In this document: in pieces, positions 10,567 to 19,395 of the stretch | Layout: the number at the start of each line of letters is the position of its first letter | How positions within the stretch are numbered: position 1 is the stretch's first letter | NCBI GenBank assembly: GCA_036897485.1 | Contig: JAYMTF010001808.1 | Span: forward strand, 1-21,204 | DNA length: 21,204 bases | Reading direction: 5' to 3' | Source: Pelargonium nanum | Taxonomy: Eukaryota; Streptophyta; Magnoliopsida; Geraniales; Geraniaceae | Notes under the pieces: model-generated | Seen by the model: only the letters and a program-made list of their open reading frames with translations | The model's database searches: none | Told to the model about the DNA's origin: nothing | Program-made: the position numbers and the translations under genes

Positions 10567-10874
10567 TATATCCTTTTTATGAAAAAAAAAAGAAGAACTA
10601 AGTACAAGAATTACTTATTACAATTTACATATAGACCACAAAAGAAGCATTTAATAGTGGTGAGGACCACACAAAAATTGCCTCCATATGCTCTCTGCTC
10701 CATTTTTTTTAACCGTTAACCCCACCTGAGAATCTCCATAGCTCACAACATCATCGTCACCACCTGCATGCAATTCACAACGATAGATCAGAACCCACAT
10801 TCCATCTGTTCGCAGGTTTCCTCGGGACTCGCGTGTCCCGCGAGTTCCTCACAGACTATGATTTCTCGCACAAC

Positions 10875-10882
10875 CACGTGTC
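10875..10882 (+). promoter_or_regulatory. G-box/ABRE-like element (CACGTGTC)
   Basis: CACGTGTC combines the G-box core CACGTG with the abscisic-acid response motif ACGTGTC, about 250 nt upstream of the anoctamin start codon. Such motifs bind bZIP and bHLH factors in plants. It may fall inside the leader rather than the promoter, and a single copy is weak evidence of function. Confidence 0.3.
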
Positions 10883-11040
10883 CATCTCCTCCTCAACGCT
10901 CGATTTCTCAGCCACCTGTGCTCTCTCTCCTTCTCTCGCTCCTCCTCCTTGTCCCTCTATTGCTATTTTAGCTCTTTTTACCACACAAAAGCGACCCTTT
11001 TGGCTCTTCTCTAATTTAGAAGCTTTCATTTGGCTCTAAC

Positions 11041-11064
11041 ATGGCGATCCTTTTCGATTTTTGA
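11041..11064 (+). other. Seven-residue upstream ORF in the anoctamin leader
   Basis: ATGGCGATCC... encodes MAILFDF followed by TGA, ending 63 nt before the main ATG. The context (A at -3, G at +4) is optimal and stronger than that of the main start (G at -3, A at +4). If it is in the mRNA, scanning ribosomes should often initiate here and reach the main start by reinitiation or leaky scanning. Confidence 0.45.
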
Positions 11065-11127
11065 CCTCTTTTTGTGAAATTGATTGTACCCATTTTGGGG
11101 ATTTGGTGTTTTTTTTTTTGTGTGGAG

Positions 11128-14100
11128 ATGAATGGAGGTGGTGGGCAGGGTCAGGAGCGGCCGGTTTTCGAGATAGCGGTGGTGGTTCCGAAGAAGAATT
11201 CGAGGGAAATAGCTGCAAGCTGTGACTGTGTGGAGGTTTTGGTGGTTGAATTTAGGAATGCAGGGTTGCTGGTTGATAGAGTTTGTGGGATTGGAGAAGA
11301 AGAATTTATAAAGGTTTGATTTTTATAATGTCTCATGTGTTCTATGAGTACCCGGAATCTCAGCCATGATTTATTGGCTAAGATATAAGCCAAGAATCCG
11401 GGCGGGTACGAGTGGTAATTGATGAGGTGTCATCGCCTCATTGGTCTCTGTATTAATTGGCTGAGAGTCTCAGTCAATAAATCATGGCTGAGATTATTTT
11501 TTTCTCTATGTTCTCTGATTGATTATTGTTTGTTAATTGTTATTTTGTATTCTGATTGTTCTTGGGTTTGAAGTTTTGCTAATGTGTCAATATATGTTGC
11601 TGTTTATTGAGGTTGTCAGAATTGCATGTGATTAATAGCTGTTGTTTCTATTTTTGGACTATAAGTGGAATAATTTAGTTGGAGCAATGGGCTAATAGCA
11701 AAATCAATCTATTTAGGTAGCTTTTGGATTATAAATTTTGGCTAGGAATGGGAATCAAGAATCGGAATGGGAATCAAGAATCGGAATGGGAATGAGGTTC
11801 TCGTTTTTCGTGTTTGTATCAGTATTTTGTGGTCATGATGTGTGAATCCAAAGGCTACCTTAGTACATTTGAGAGTTGAGATTTTTCTTCTTTTCTGATA
11901 TGGGATTCTATAATGAGAGAAGGGTCTCTTAAATCTTGCTTAATCGTTCCTTTTTTATGGTTTAAAATTTCACTAATGATATTTGAGTAATGTACCTCAG
12001 TTTGATTCATGCTTGTGTTGTTTTTTAGATTGTCAGAAATGCATATGATTCATAGCTGTTGTTTCTATTTTTGTACGATGAATGGAATAATTTAGTTGGA
12101 GAAGCAATCTAAAGCAATCTATCTGTTTGTGCAATTGAGATTTTTCTTGTTTCGTGATATGGGTTCCTCTAGTGATAAGGGTCTTCAAAATCTTGCTTGA
12201 TTGTTCCTTTTATCATGAGGGTCGGGGCTATTAGTTAGAAATGTGTTTTGTTGGTGTTTGCTTGTTAATGTTAAGCTACACAAACTTGCTGTTTTCTTTT
12301 CTTATTCAGATTTGAATGAACAAAAACATACAATTTGGAACTTTGCCTTCACGGTCTGCACTGCACATTTTTTTCTTTACAAAATAAAAACGTCCTGTAA
12401 TTTCTCAGTGAATTGTGTGATTATCTTCTTTTTCGCCAATCCAAATGGCTAGTAATTTCAGTCATTATTGAGCTAAATTGTTGTGTTTGTAATCATCTTC
12501 GTTTCAGCTCGCAGCGCCTGTTAAGACCTTGGGCAAAGCTGCAACAGGGTTGCATATGAAGAAGCCTACTCATATTGGTAATTGACTTTTGGTTCTGTAT
12601 GTTGCCCCGTCTAGCGTTTTTTTATAAATATTTTTAAACGGGGAAGCTATATAATTGCATAGATTTCGCTTTACATGGCGCTGTTTTATTTCAGGAATGG
12701 ATTTACAATTTGAATGGGAGGAGATGGAAGCTTTTGTGAGACAACCAGATGGCTCATTGTTCAGTTGGTTTGAACGTTTTCACTGCTACCATCACTTAAT
12801 TTATGGGATTGTAAGTCACAATGATGATGCTTCCTTACTCATCTTCTTGATCTTAGTTTTCGTGTACGACAAATGGTCGATTGTTGCATGTTTGTGAGTG
12901 GTCAATAATGTTATGAAATAGTGGTCTTTCGAAATCAGTTGTAAAACATCTTTTGTTACATCATTAACCAGCGTTTCATGTGCTTGTTGCAGACTTTAGT
13001 TTCACCATATTGTTACTGCTTGTCCTTGTACTTTCTTATACAATGGCACATTCAAATGTTTGAATTTTTTTGCGCATAGTGGAGTGTTTTTTTTTTAATA
13101 TTTTTTTTAATAAAAAATATATGGATGAACTTCCCTTTTTTGCATGCAAGTTCAATTTTTGGATTAATACCACCAATGGTACACGAATTTTGTCCTGATA
13201 AATTTGATACATGAAACTTGAAAGAAAAAAAAATCTAATTAGTGCACAAAATTTAGTGTAAACCATTAGTCCCATTTGACGGTATGTACCAAATTGGCTA
13301 CAAATTAAAGGTTTATGTACTAAATTGTTATTTTGTTTTGAAGTTTCACGTACCAAATTTGATAACAAATGTCTGCATGTAATTCTATTGCTCTGTTGTA
13401 TGAGTCTGTTGCTTTCCAATGCATATAATGAACCTTTCATCTCTCACCAAACTGACACTCTCTCCGAAACTCACAGGAGAACAATACCAAGTCACCCATA
13501 ACTCTAACATTCGATAACAAAGCATTCAATTGGGAAGTCGGGGAATCCTTACTTACAAAGTTGGAAACTGAGGGTGTTGTTAAGCAAGTTTTTCCTTTGC
13601 ATGGTATGTTGAATCAAATTCTTTTCCAGGTTTAATGTAGTTTTTGTTTCATCTAGTCTCATGTTGTTGTTTGTAGACGAGGTAAAGAGGAAGAAGCTCT
13701 TGAGCAGTTGGGCGTTGAATTGGTGGGACCTCACAGAGCAGCCAATTGATGAGATTTATTCATATTTTGGAACAAAGGTGGAATACATATCTGAAATCCC
13801 CGACACATTTGCAAATATATGTTGTTTATTCCAAAAGCTTAACCGAGGGTTTATGCTTTGCTAGATTGCAATCTATTTCACTTTCCTTGGAATGTATACT
13901 CGGTGGATGATCTTCCCAGCTATATTCGGGATTATCTTGCAGCTTGGTGGTTTTGGGTAAGCCTAAGGCTGTTGAACTTATTTGTTATAATCAGGTGCAT
14001 TGGCAAATGGGCCAATGGGATTGGCTCGTGCCTCATTAGGCCAGGTAAAAAAATGCAAGTATGCTTATCGGGCTACTTTAAGTCGGTCCGAGCCAATCAT

Positions 14101-17100
14101 GGCCCTTGTGCTGCGACTCATTTTGCAAGCAAAATAGGCCACGTCCTGGAATCTGGCGAAGCCACTCAGGCTCGGGCCTAAATGGGACGGTCCAAAAACA
14201 CCAGCATTTTTATTGGCCACCTTTTTTGGCCTGGGCCCGGTATTATCAGGCCGGATGTGTGGTGGCCCGGGGCTGTTGGTCCATTTGCCAGTTCTATAGA
14301 TGCATCATTGCCCATGTACTAATAATGTCTTTGTTTAATATTTCTATTCTACAGATCAGTGGACTTATTGATTCCCGTTTTCTTCGCAAGTATTATATTG
14401 TGGTCCGTGTTGTTTTTCCAGTTTTGGAAACGTAAAAACTCTGCTGTTTTAGCCAGGTAACTCAACCTTTTAAACTAATTTGGTAGCCATTGAGCTAAGT
14501 AACTTCTTTTTCTTCATATACTTGCGTTTTTCTAAAAGTTTTAACGGTGTAGATGGCAGATCAGTTATTCATTTGGTGCTAGCCAGGGATATAAACAAAT
14601 GATGAGCGTTGGGCGGAATTCAAAGTCACCGGTGGATTTGGAATTTTTGAAGACTTTGGGGGGGTTAGATAAGAAAAAAGAGAAAGAAATTTATCAGAGA
14701 CACGAGTGGTTTGGATGTTTGATGCGATTCAGAAACGATGCTATTGTTATCTTGACTATTGTATGCCTCCAGTTGCCGTTTGAATTGGCCTATGCTCATC
14801 TTTATGAAGTCGCTCACTCTGATGTTATGAAGTAAGGTTCTGTGCTCTGTTCTATTTTGTTACCCACTTTAATTTCACGGTTTCTCTGTAATATTCTGTT
14901 AAATGGGTCAACCCGAATACATCACATTTATGAGTGGGATGACATGACACGACAGTACGACACGTTATAACCATTTAAATAATTGGGTTAAAAAACACAC
15001 GGCCCGACGCTTTTAAATAATTAGGTTCAGAATGGCTCGAAATGACCCGACATCTTTGACCCTTTAATTTTTTCTTAAATGGTTGGATTATTAAATGGGA
15101 TACACGACCAGTTAAATTAAATGGGTTTGACACGAACACGACGCAATTAACTAAACGTGTTGGGTTTGTCAACCCGAACATGATTAAAGTCAACCCAAAC
15201 CCGCTTAAATTTGTGTCGTGTTTGTGTCGAGTCATTGGTCATGACCCAAATTGCCCGCCCTATCGTTACTTCTCTCATACTTTTCTTTTAGTAACAATCA
15301 TGCGGTATAAAGGATGGCCATATTGCAAATCAAGTTATTATATTTCCTGTATCACTCAAAAGATGTGAAGCCTAATGGGCAGCGCTGTAATAGAATTTTG
15401 TTGAATGTTTCTCAACTGTTATGTTTTGCTTTTGTCCGTCATGGATTTGTAACACGAACTCAATTAATTATTTGTCACTCCTAATATTGTTTTCAGGTTC
15501 GGGTTGACGGCTGTGTATCTTCTTTTGATCCAATATTTTACGCGGATTGGGGGTAAAATATCTGTCAAGCTCATTAAAAATGAAAACAATGAAAACACTG
15601 AATACGAGGCTGATAGCTTGGTATACAAGGTAAGAAGAGATGGTACGTACAATATGGCTTTCATTATCCGCTCTGGAATATATGCTTAACGAACTCGATT
15701 TTTTTGTTGCAGGTCTTCGGTCTTTACTTCATGCAGTCATATATCGGAGTTTTTTATCATGCCTATTTGCACCGCAACTTTATGTCCCTTCGCCAAGTCT
15801 TGATACAGCGCTTGATTGTGGCTGAGGTATATGGGATTCTTAGTTTTCTTTGCTGGATTTTGTTTCGATTACCGATCAATTATTGATGTGCAGGTGTTGG
15901 ACAATCTGTTGGAGAATTCTATACCCTATCTCAAATACAGTTACAAAAGATACCGAGCTGTCAAGTAAGTTTCTTTAACTCCGTTATAGAGTCAATGTTA
16001 AGTTTACCATTCGCGGGAACACGAGACACGTAAGGTGTCGGACATTTGTGCAATTGCAAAAATTATTAAAAATTAGTGGACATGTGAGTCTTGCACATTT
16101 CCAGAGAGTGTCCCGAGTGTCGGATACGTGTCGACGCGGATACGTTGAGAGTGTCCATGCATCATAGTCATTCATCAAAATATTCAAACACGAGCTAATG
16201 AATCTTCTTTAACTTTATGTGTGTCAAGAAACAAGGGCAAAGATGATATTGGATCATCAACATCTAAGAAAGGTAATTTCAGTTCAAGGGTGGAGAAAGA
16301 GTACTTCAAACCTTCATATTGTGCAACTATCGGGGAGGAACTAGAAGACGGGCTATTTAACGGTAATGTACCATTTATTTGCAATTACTACCTTAATTTT
16401 TATGAACTTGGGAGCTATATGGGACTCTAGAGCTGGCAATTTTTTTACTCAAACCTTTTGTGCGTGTTCGGGCTGTATAAAATATACCATATTGGGTCGG
16501 GTTTGTCATAAGTAAGTTGGGTCGGGTCGGGTCTGGTAACCTGTACATTTTCTATGTCAAACCCGTGCCTCTTGTAGGTTGGGCTCAAGTTAGGTATTAT
16601 TAACGTGAAACCGAATTGCCAACTCTAGACTAGACTCTATTGAGCCATTTACGATTCTTTCAATGATTAAAGACCAAAATCACCTGCAGACTTCCTGGAG
16701 TTGACATTGCAGTTCGGAATGATTATGATGTTTGCTTGTGCATTTCCCGTCATATTTGCCGCGGCTGCCTTGGTATGTTGATACATTCACTATTTGAATT
16801 TTGCGTGACGCAGTCTTCAAATGTAATGTTGTAAGTGAAAGTTGAAGCAACTTTGCAGAACAACATAACGGAAATCAGAACGGATTCACTTAAGCTGCTT
16901 GTGATGTTGAGGAGGCCCGTCCCTCGTGCTGCTGCAACAATTGGCGCTTGGCTCAACATATTTCAGGTACAAGTGCCATTCTCGTAACTTATCAAGATTT
17001 TGCATACGTGTCATTTTAAGGTTATTTGCTCTACTTAAGAAATTGTATGAAATGACCTAATTAACCTTATTTACTTGTTTGTATACTCTCATCAAAACAC

Positions 17101-18774
17101 ACTATAGCTCATAATTATCCCTCTCTTTTGCTAATTGGAAATATAAATTAGTACTCCCTTTGTCCCAAAATGAGTGTCCGCTTTCCTATTTTTGTAAAAA
17201 CTAAGGATAAATTCGTAAAGTTGAACTTCCATTTATTCCCCTATGTGCTTGTTTATGTATCTATAACTAAGTAACCGAAAAGGAAAGTGGACACTCATTT
17301 TGGGACGGAGGGAGTAGCACTCGTTCACTAGCTTGGGAATGATAAAAGGGGTATTGTTGGAAACTTTGGGGCATTTTTACATTGAAATTTAAAAATGGCA
17401 CTTTTGAAAAAAAAAATCTTTCTAAAACGATACTTGGGAATGATAAATGGATAAGAGCACTCTAGCTTTTAGAACTCGTCTTTTCTAGCGTGATGCATTT
17501 TGTGCTTATGATTTCATTGTTCTGCTCTTCTGTTGTCTAACTGAAATCGTGATGTGTCAGTTTCTGATAGTGATGGCGATAGTCTCCAACTCCGTGCTTC
17601 TAGTATGCTTGTATGATCGAGAAGGGAACTGGCAAATTGAACCTGGACTTGCCGGAATACTCATCATGGAACACTGCCTCCTGCTGATCAAGTTTGGATT
17701 CTCCGGCTTCGTCCCAGAGGTAATGCTCTCCTATTTTCACAACTTATTTTCTAAACGACGAAAGTACAAAAAAATTGAGAAGCAATGTGTAATGTCTAAG
17801 AAATAGAAAGAAGAGGCAAGTTGCTTCGGATTCTTGATTCTTTCACTGCAAGAAATGGCTTAGAATAAATAGTTCATTGTTTAATGGTTCTTTTTTGTTC
17901 TAATGAATCTATTGTCGATGTTTCAACAATTGGATTGGAGGACGAACCAGTATGTTGACCGAGGCACCTATTTGTCTGTTTTAGCCTAGGTCTTTGCAAT
18001 AGACCAACGCCTCGCACTGATCCGGCCCAATAATACCGGGGCCGGGCAGGTAAAGATTGACCTGAGAAACATGCAGGTGTTATTTGTCCATAACCGTTTA
18101 GGCCCGAGCCCAAGTGGGGTTGGTCCGATAATACCGGGCTCAGGCCGAAAAAAAGTGGCCCGATAGGCCGACTAGGTCACTCACTGACTAACGAACTAGA
18201 AATTTAATGAATAACTTGGTCAAACCCACTTCTAATCGGTTCTCACTACTTTTTCCCGAGTTTGACTGTTGTTCTTGGTTGTTCAAGAACTAGACCGATT
18301 GACTGGCCAATTCAGTTCGGTTCGGACAACCATATCTATATATCATTAGGCTAATATTGGGTCAAATGTAGAGTTGGCAAATGGGCCAACGGCCCACAGA
18401 CACTATCACTGATCCACCCTGGTAATACCGGACGCGTGCCGTTCTTTAGGCCCGAGCCAAAAATGAGCCGAGGCCCACAAGCCATCATTGGCCCAACTCG
18501 ATAACGCCGAGCATGGGCCGACAAAAAGTGCTCCGATAACAATACTCAAGTTTTCTACCCCGAGCTCAGTCTGTTGACTCATTTGCCAGCTCTGATCAAA
18601 TGACACGTACGTACATTCGATATATATATTCGTGTTTTCTTACAGGAACCGGCTTGGGTAAGAGCGAACCGGATGAAGCATGAATCACAGGCACAAGATG
18701 TGTGTTCTAGGCAACTCTTGAGGAGCATTTCTGAAGATAGGGAACAATATAGTGCATCAAAGAAGGTTCAATGA
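11128..18774 (+). CDS. Anoctamin/TMEM16-like membrane protein (At1g73020 type), 16 exons, complete
   Basis: Coding exons: 11128-11313, 12508-12577, 12695-12810, 13477-13603, 13677-13777, 13865-13956, 14355-14456, 14553-14831, 15497-15629, 15713-15826, 15894-15964, 16229-16362, 16690-16772, 16859-16966, 17561-17719, 18646-18774. All introns are GT-AG, phases match, and the sum is 2004 nt (667 aa), about the size of the Arabidopsis relative. The N-terminal ~200 residues are cytosolic ([34 protein letters not shown]). Membrane helices follow from [13 protein letters not shown] (about 202) onward. [11 protein letters not shown] precedes the conserved core ending [16 protein letters not shown]. 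Acidic residues aligning with the TMEM16 calcium site are present: D443/E447, D509/E512 and E541/D545. The family comprises calcium-activated anion channels and lipid scramblases; the plant member's activity is not settled, so channel versus scramblase is left open. The start is the first ATG in the frame compatible with exon 1. The last 30 residues are a polar tail. All longer introns carry transposon or probable repeat DNA. Confidence 0.93.
11346..11495. mobile_element. Foldback/MITE-like inverted repeat in anoctamin intron 1
   Basis: AATCTCAGCCATGATTTATT starting at 11356 is repeated in inverse orientation ending at 11495, enclosing about 90 nt. This gives a strong stem of over 20 bp. A second, smaller inverted repeat (GTACCC at 11348-11353 with GGGTAC at 11404-11409) and a mini-hairpin TTGGCT..AGCCAA (about 11374-11393) overlap the left arm. 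No target-site duplication is clear, so the superfamily is unassigned. Confidence 0.65.
11716..11859. mobile_element. Tourist-like (PIF/Harbinger) MITE in anoctamin intron 1
   Basis: The left end GGTAGCTTTTGGATT and the inverted right end AATCCAAAGGCTACC match at 14 of 15 positions. The element is flanked by the 3-bp duplication TTA (11713-11715 and 11860-11862), the signature of PIF/Harbinger elements. It is 144 bp with no coding capacity. Its left part contains GGAATGGGAATCAAGAATC repeats. Confidence 0.8.
11745..11793. repeat. 19-bp minisatellite inside the MITE
   Basis: GGAATGGGAATCAAGAATC occurs as two identical units (11745-11763, 11764-11782) plus a partial third. Confidence 0.9.
12028..12217. 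repeat. Intronic duplication, copy B (no MITE)
   Basis: Diverged partner of 11609-11961. At the position matching the MITE it reads CAATCTATCTGTTTGTGCAA, with no insertion, and so represents the empty site. Confidence 0.75.
13140..13385. repeat. Degenerate repeat in anoctamin intron 3
   Basis: Phrases such as GGTACACGAATTTTG, TTTGATACATGAAACTTG, GTACCAAATTGG, TTTATGTACTAAATTG and CACGTACCAAATTTG repeat a loose theme known from decayed plant transposons. No termini found. Intron 3 (666 nt) owes much of its length to this segment. Confidence 0.35.
13995..14296 (-). mobile_element. hAT-like non-autonomous element in anoctamin intron 6
   Basis: TTGGCAAATGGGCCAA (from 14000) faces TTGGTCCATTTGCCAG (from 14276) as terminal inverted repeats. 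The right terminus extends to CTA, giving TAGAACTGGCAAATGG inward, the YARNG start typical of hAT. The interior carries GGCTCGGGCCTA and GGGCCCGGTATTATC, which occur in reverse complement in the elements of intron 15. It therefore belongs to that family but lies in opposite orientation. The extreme left end is decayed and no 8-bp duplication is visible. Confidence 0.6.
14880..15250. repeat. GTGTCGTG/AACCCGA-rich transposon relic in anoctamin intron 8
   Basis: The segment is built of short phrases in both orientations: GGGTCAACCCGAA, ACATGACACGACAG, GGGTTTGACACGAACACGACG, TTGGGTTTGTCAACCCGAAC and TTTGTGTCGTGTTTGTGTCGAGTC. This resembles decayed hAT-type non-autonomous elements in plants. Clear ends were not found. 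It makes up over half of the 665-nt intron. Confidence 0.5.
16013..16165. repeat. GTGTCGG/ACACG-rich repeat in anoctamin intron 11
   Basis: Contains ACACGAGACACGTAAGGTGTCGGACA and, later, GAGAGTGTCCCGAGTGTCGGATACGTGTCGACGC in short pieces, a recurring plant repeat style. No termini assigned. Intron 11 is 264 nt against 67-117 nt for the repeat-free introns. Confidence 0.4.
16428..16627. mobile_element. hAT-like MITE in anoctamin intron 12
   Basis: TAGAGCTGGCAATT at the left and AATTGCCAACTCTA at the right form terminal inverted repeats matching at 13 of 14 positions, with the YARNG start of hAT elements. The interior holds repeated GGGTCGGGT. The 8-bp flanks (TGGGACTC, GACTAGAC) no longer match, so it is probably old. 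Its ends resemble those of the element at 18369-18594. Confidence 0.6.
17154..17314. mobile_element. Stowaway MITE (Tc1/mariner type) in anoctamin intron 14
   Basis: The left end CTCCCTTTGTCCCAAAATGA and the inverted right end TCATTTTGGGACGGAGGGAG are the classic Stowaway terminus, with a TA dinucleotide on each side (17152-17153 and 17315-17316). The element is 161 bp, non-coding and palindromic at its ends, continuing with GTGTCC/GGACAC. Confidence 0.92.
17990..18185 (+). mobile_element. Fragment of the same hAT-like family in anoctamin intron 15
   Basis: Interior motifs GATCCGGCCCAATAATACCG, TAGGCCCGAGCC and CCGATAATACCGGGC match (in orientation) the element at 18369-18594 and (inverted) the one in intron 6. 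Terminal repeats were not found, so the boundaries are approximate and the copy is probably truncated. Confidence 0.5.
18369..18594 (+). mobile_element. hAT-like non-autonomous element with 8-bp target duplication, intron 15
   Basis: The left end TAGAGTTGGCAAATGGGC and the right end GACTCATTTGCCAGCTCTG are imperfect terminal inverted repeats, about 18 of 22 positions. It is flanked by GTCAAATG (18361-18368) and ATCAAATG (18595-18602), an 8-bp duplication with one mismatch, as expected for hAT. The interior contains CCTGGTAATACCGG and TAGGCCCGAGCC. It is 226 bp with no transposase. Confidence 0.75.
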
Positions 18775-19235
18775 AGCAAAAAGAAAGCAACAAGTCAATG
18801 CTAAAGCTGAAATTTTGTATTGGAGATGGTACAAAGTACATATTTTCCATGGTAGTTTTGTATTATTAACATATACTTAGGGTCTTTTTTGTCATACAAA
18901 AGTTTCTGAATTCTGAAAAAAAAAAATGGAATTCTCCAAGAAACTTTAGGTTAATGGTTGTTGTGACTGCTTGTAAACACAAATCATAAATTTCAAATTT
19001 TGATATTGATATATACATACACATATATGGACAGGGACGGATCTAGAATATTACCAGTGGGAGCAAATGTATTAATATACATCGCTATAAAAATGTTATT
19101 GCATTTGCGCACATACATATACATTTGTCACAGTAAAATCTAGGCGCTTAAAGAAAAATGGTGTAAAGACCGACTTGAACTCTGCATCGGTCTTTACACC
19201 ATTACATATTACGAACATGTAATAACTATTTTCTC
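18775..19235. other. 3' flank of the anoctamin gene
   Basis: No coding region. The first 100-250 nt are probably 3' UTR, though no canonical AATAAA is evident. From 19034, GGGACGGATCTAGAATATT..GGGAGCAAATG resembles the end of a dispersed plant repeat. A perfect hairpin follows (19157-19203). TACATTTGTC occurs at 19120-19129 and 19256-19265. Confidence 0.4.
19157..19203. repeat. Perfect 17-bp inverted repeat with 13-nt loop
   Basis: AATGGTGTAAAGACCGA (19157-19173) and TCGGTCTTTACACCATT (19187-19203) are exact reverse complements around a 13-nt loop. Function is unknown. It could be the core of a small foldback element or a transcribed stem-loop between two convergent genes. Confidence 0.9.
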
Positions 19236-19241
19236 TTTATT
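19236..19241 (-). terminator. Poly(A) signal for the small minus-strand gene
   Basis: TTTATT on the plus strand is AATAAA on the minus strand, about 155 nt beyond the stop codon at 19396. Confidence 0.45.
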
Positions 19242-19395
19242 TTTACACAAACATGTACATTTGTCGTCGCAAAAAAAAAATAACGATAATCTTCAGGCAC
19301 GTGGACATCATCTCTAACTTCAATAAACCGTCTTTTATGCTGAAAGCCGTCTTTTAAAGTCCAGTTTCTTACGGTAACCTTGAGCCACGTGGACT

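Larger units (their letters stand above)
10581..11127. other. Presumed promoter and 5' leader of the anoctamin gene
   Basis: No coding region. From about 10730 the base composition changes to C/T-rich, with CT-rich tracts at 10915-10960 typical of plant 5' UTRs. No convincing TATA box was seen. An ABRE/G-box (10875-10882) and a short inverted repeat, CGGGAC..GTCCCG near 10823-10840, lie in this part. Confidence 0.45.
11609..11961. repeat. Intronic duplication, copy A (interrupted by a MITE)
   Basis: This segment and 12028-12217 are diverged direct repeats. They share GTTGTTTCTATTTTTG, GGAATAATTTAGTTGGAG, CAATCTAT, TTGAGATTTTTCTT, GATATGGG, AAGGGTCT and AATCTTGCTT. Copy A is longer because it contains the MITE at 11716-11859. 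Confidence 0.75.

Noticed and set aside
13036..13440. 134-codon minus-strand open frame in anoctamin intron 3
   Set aside because: Composition is low-complexity intron and repeat DNA; no recognisable protein features.
13858..14435. Overlapping open frames of 107 and 109 codons
   Set aside because: They run across exons 6 and 7 in the wrong frame and through the hAT-like element; the spliced anoctamin reading accounts for the coding parts.
16272..16280. Splice donor GGTAATTTC inside exon 12
   Set aside because: Reading through keeps the frame and encodes [16 protein letters not shown], which matches the anoctamin family, so no intron is needed there.
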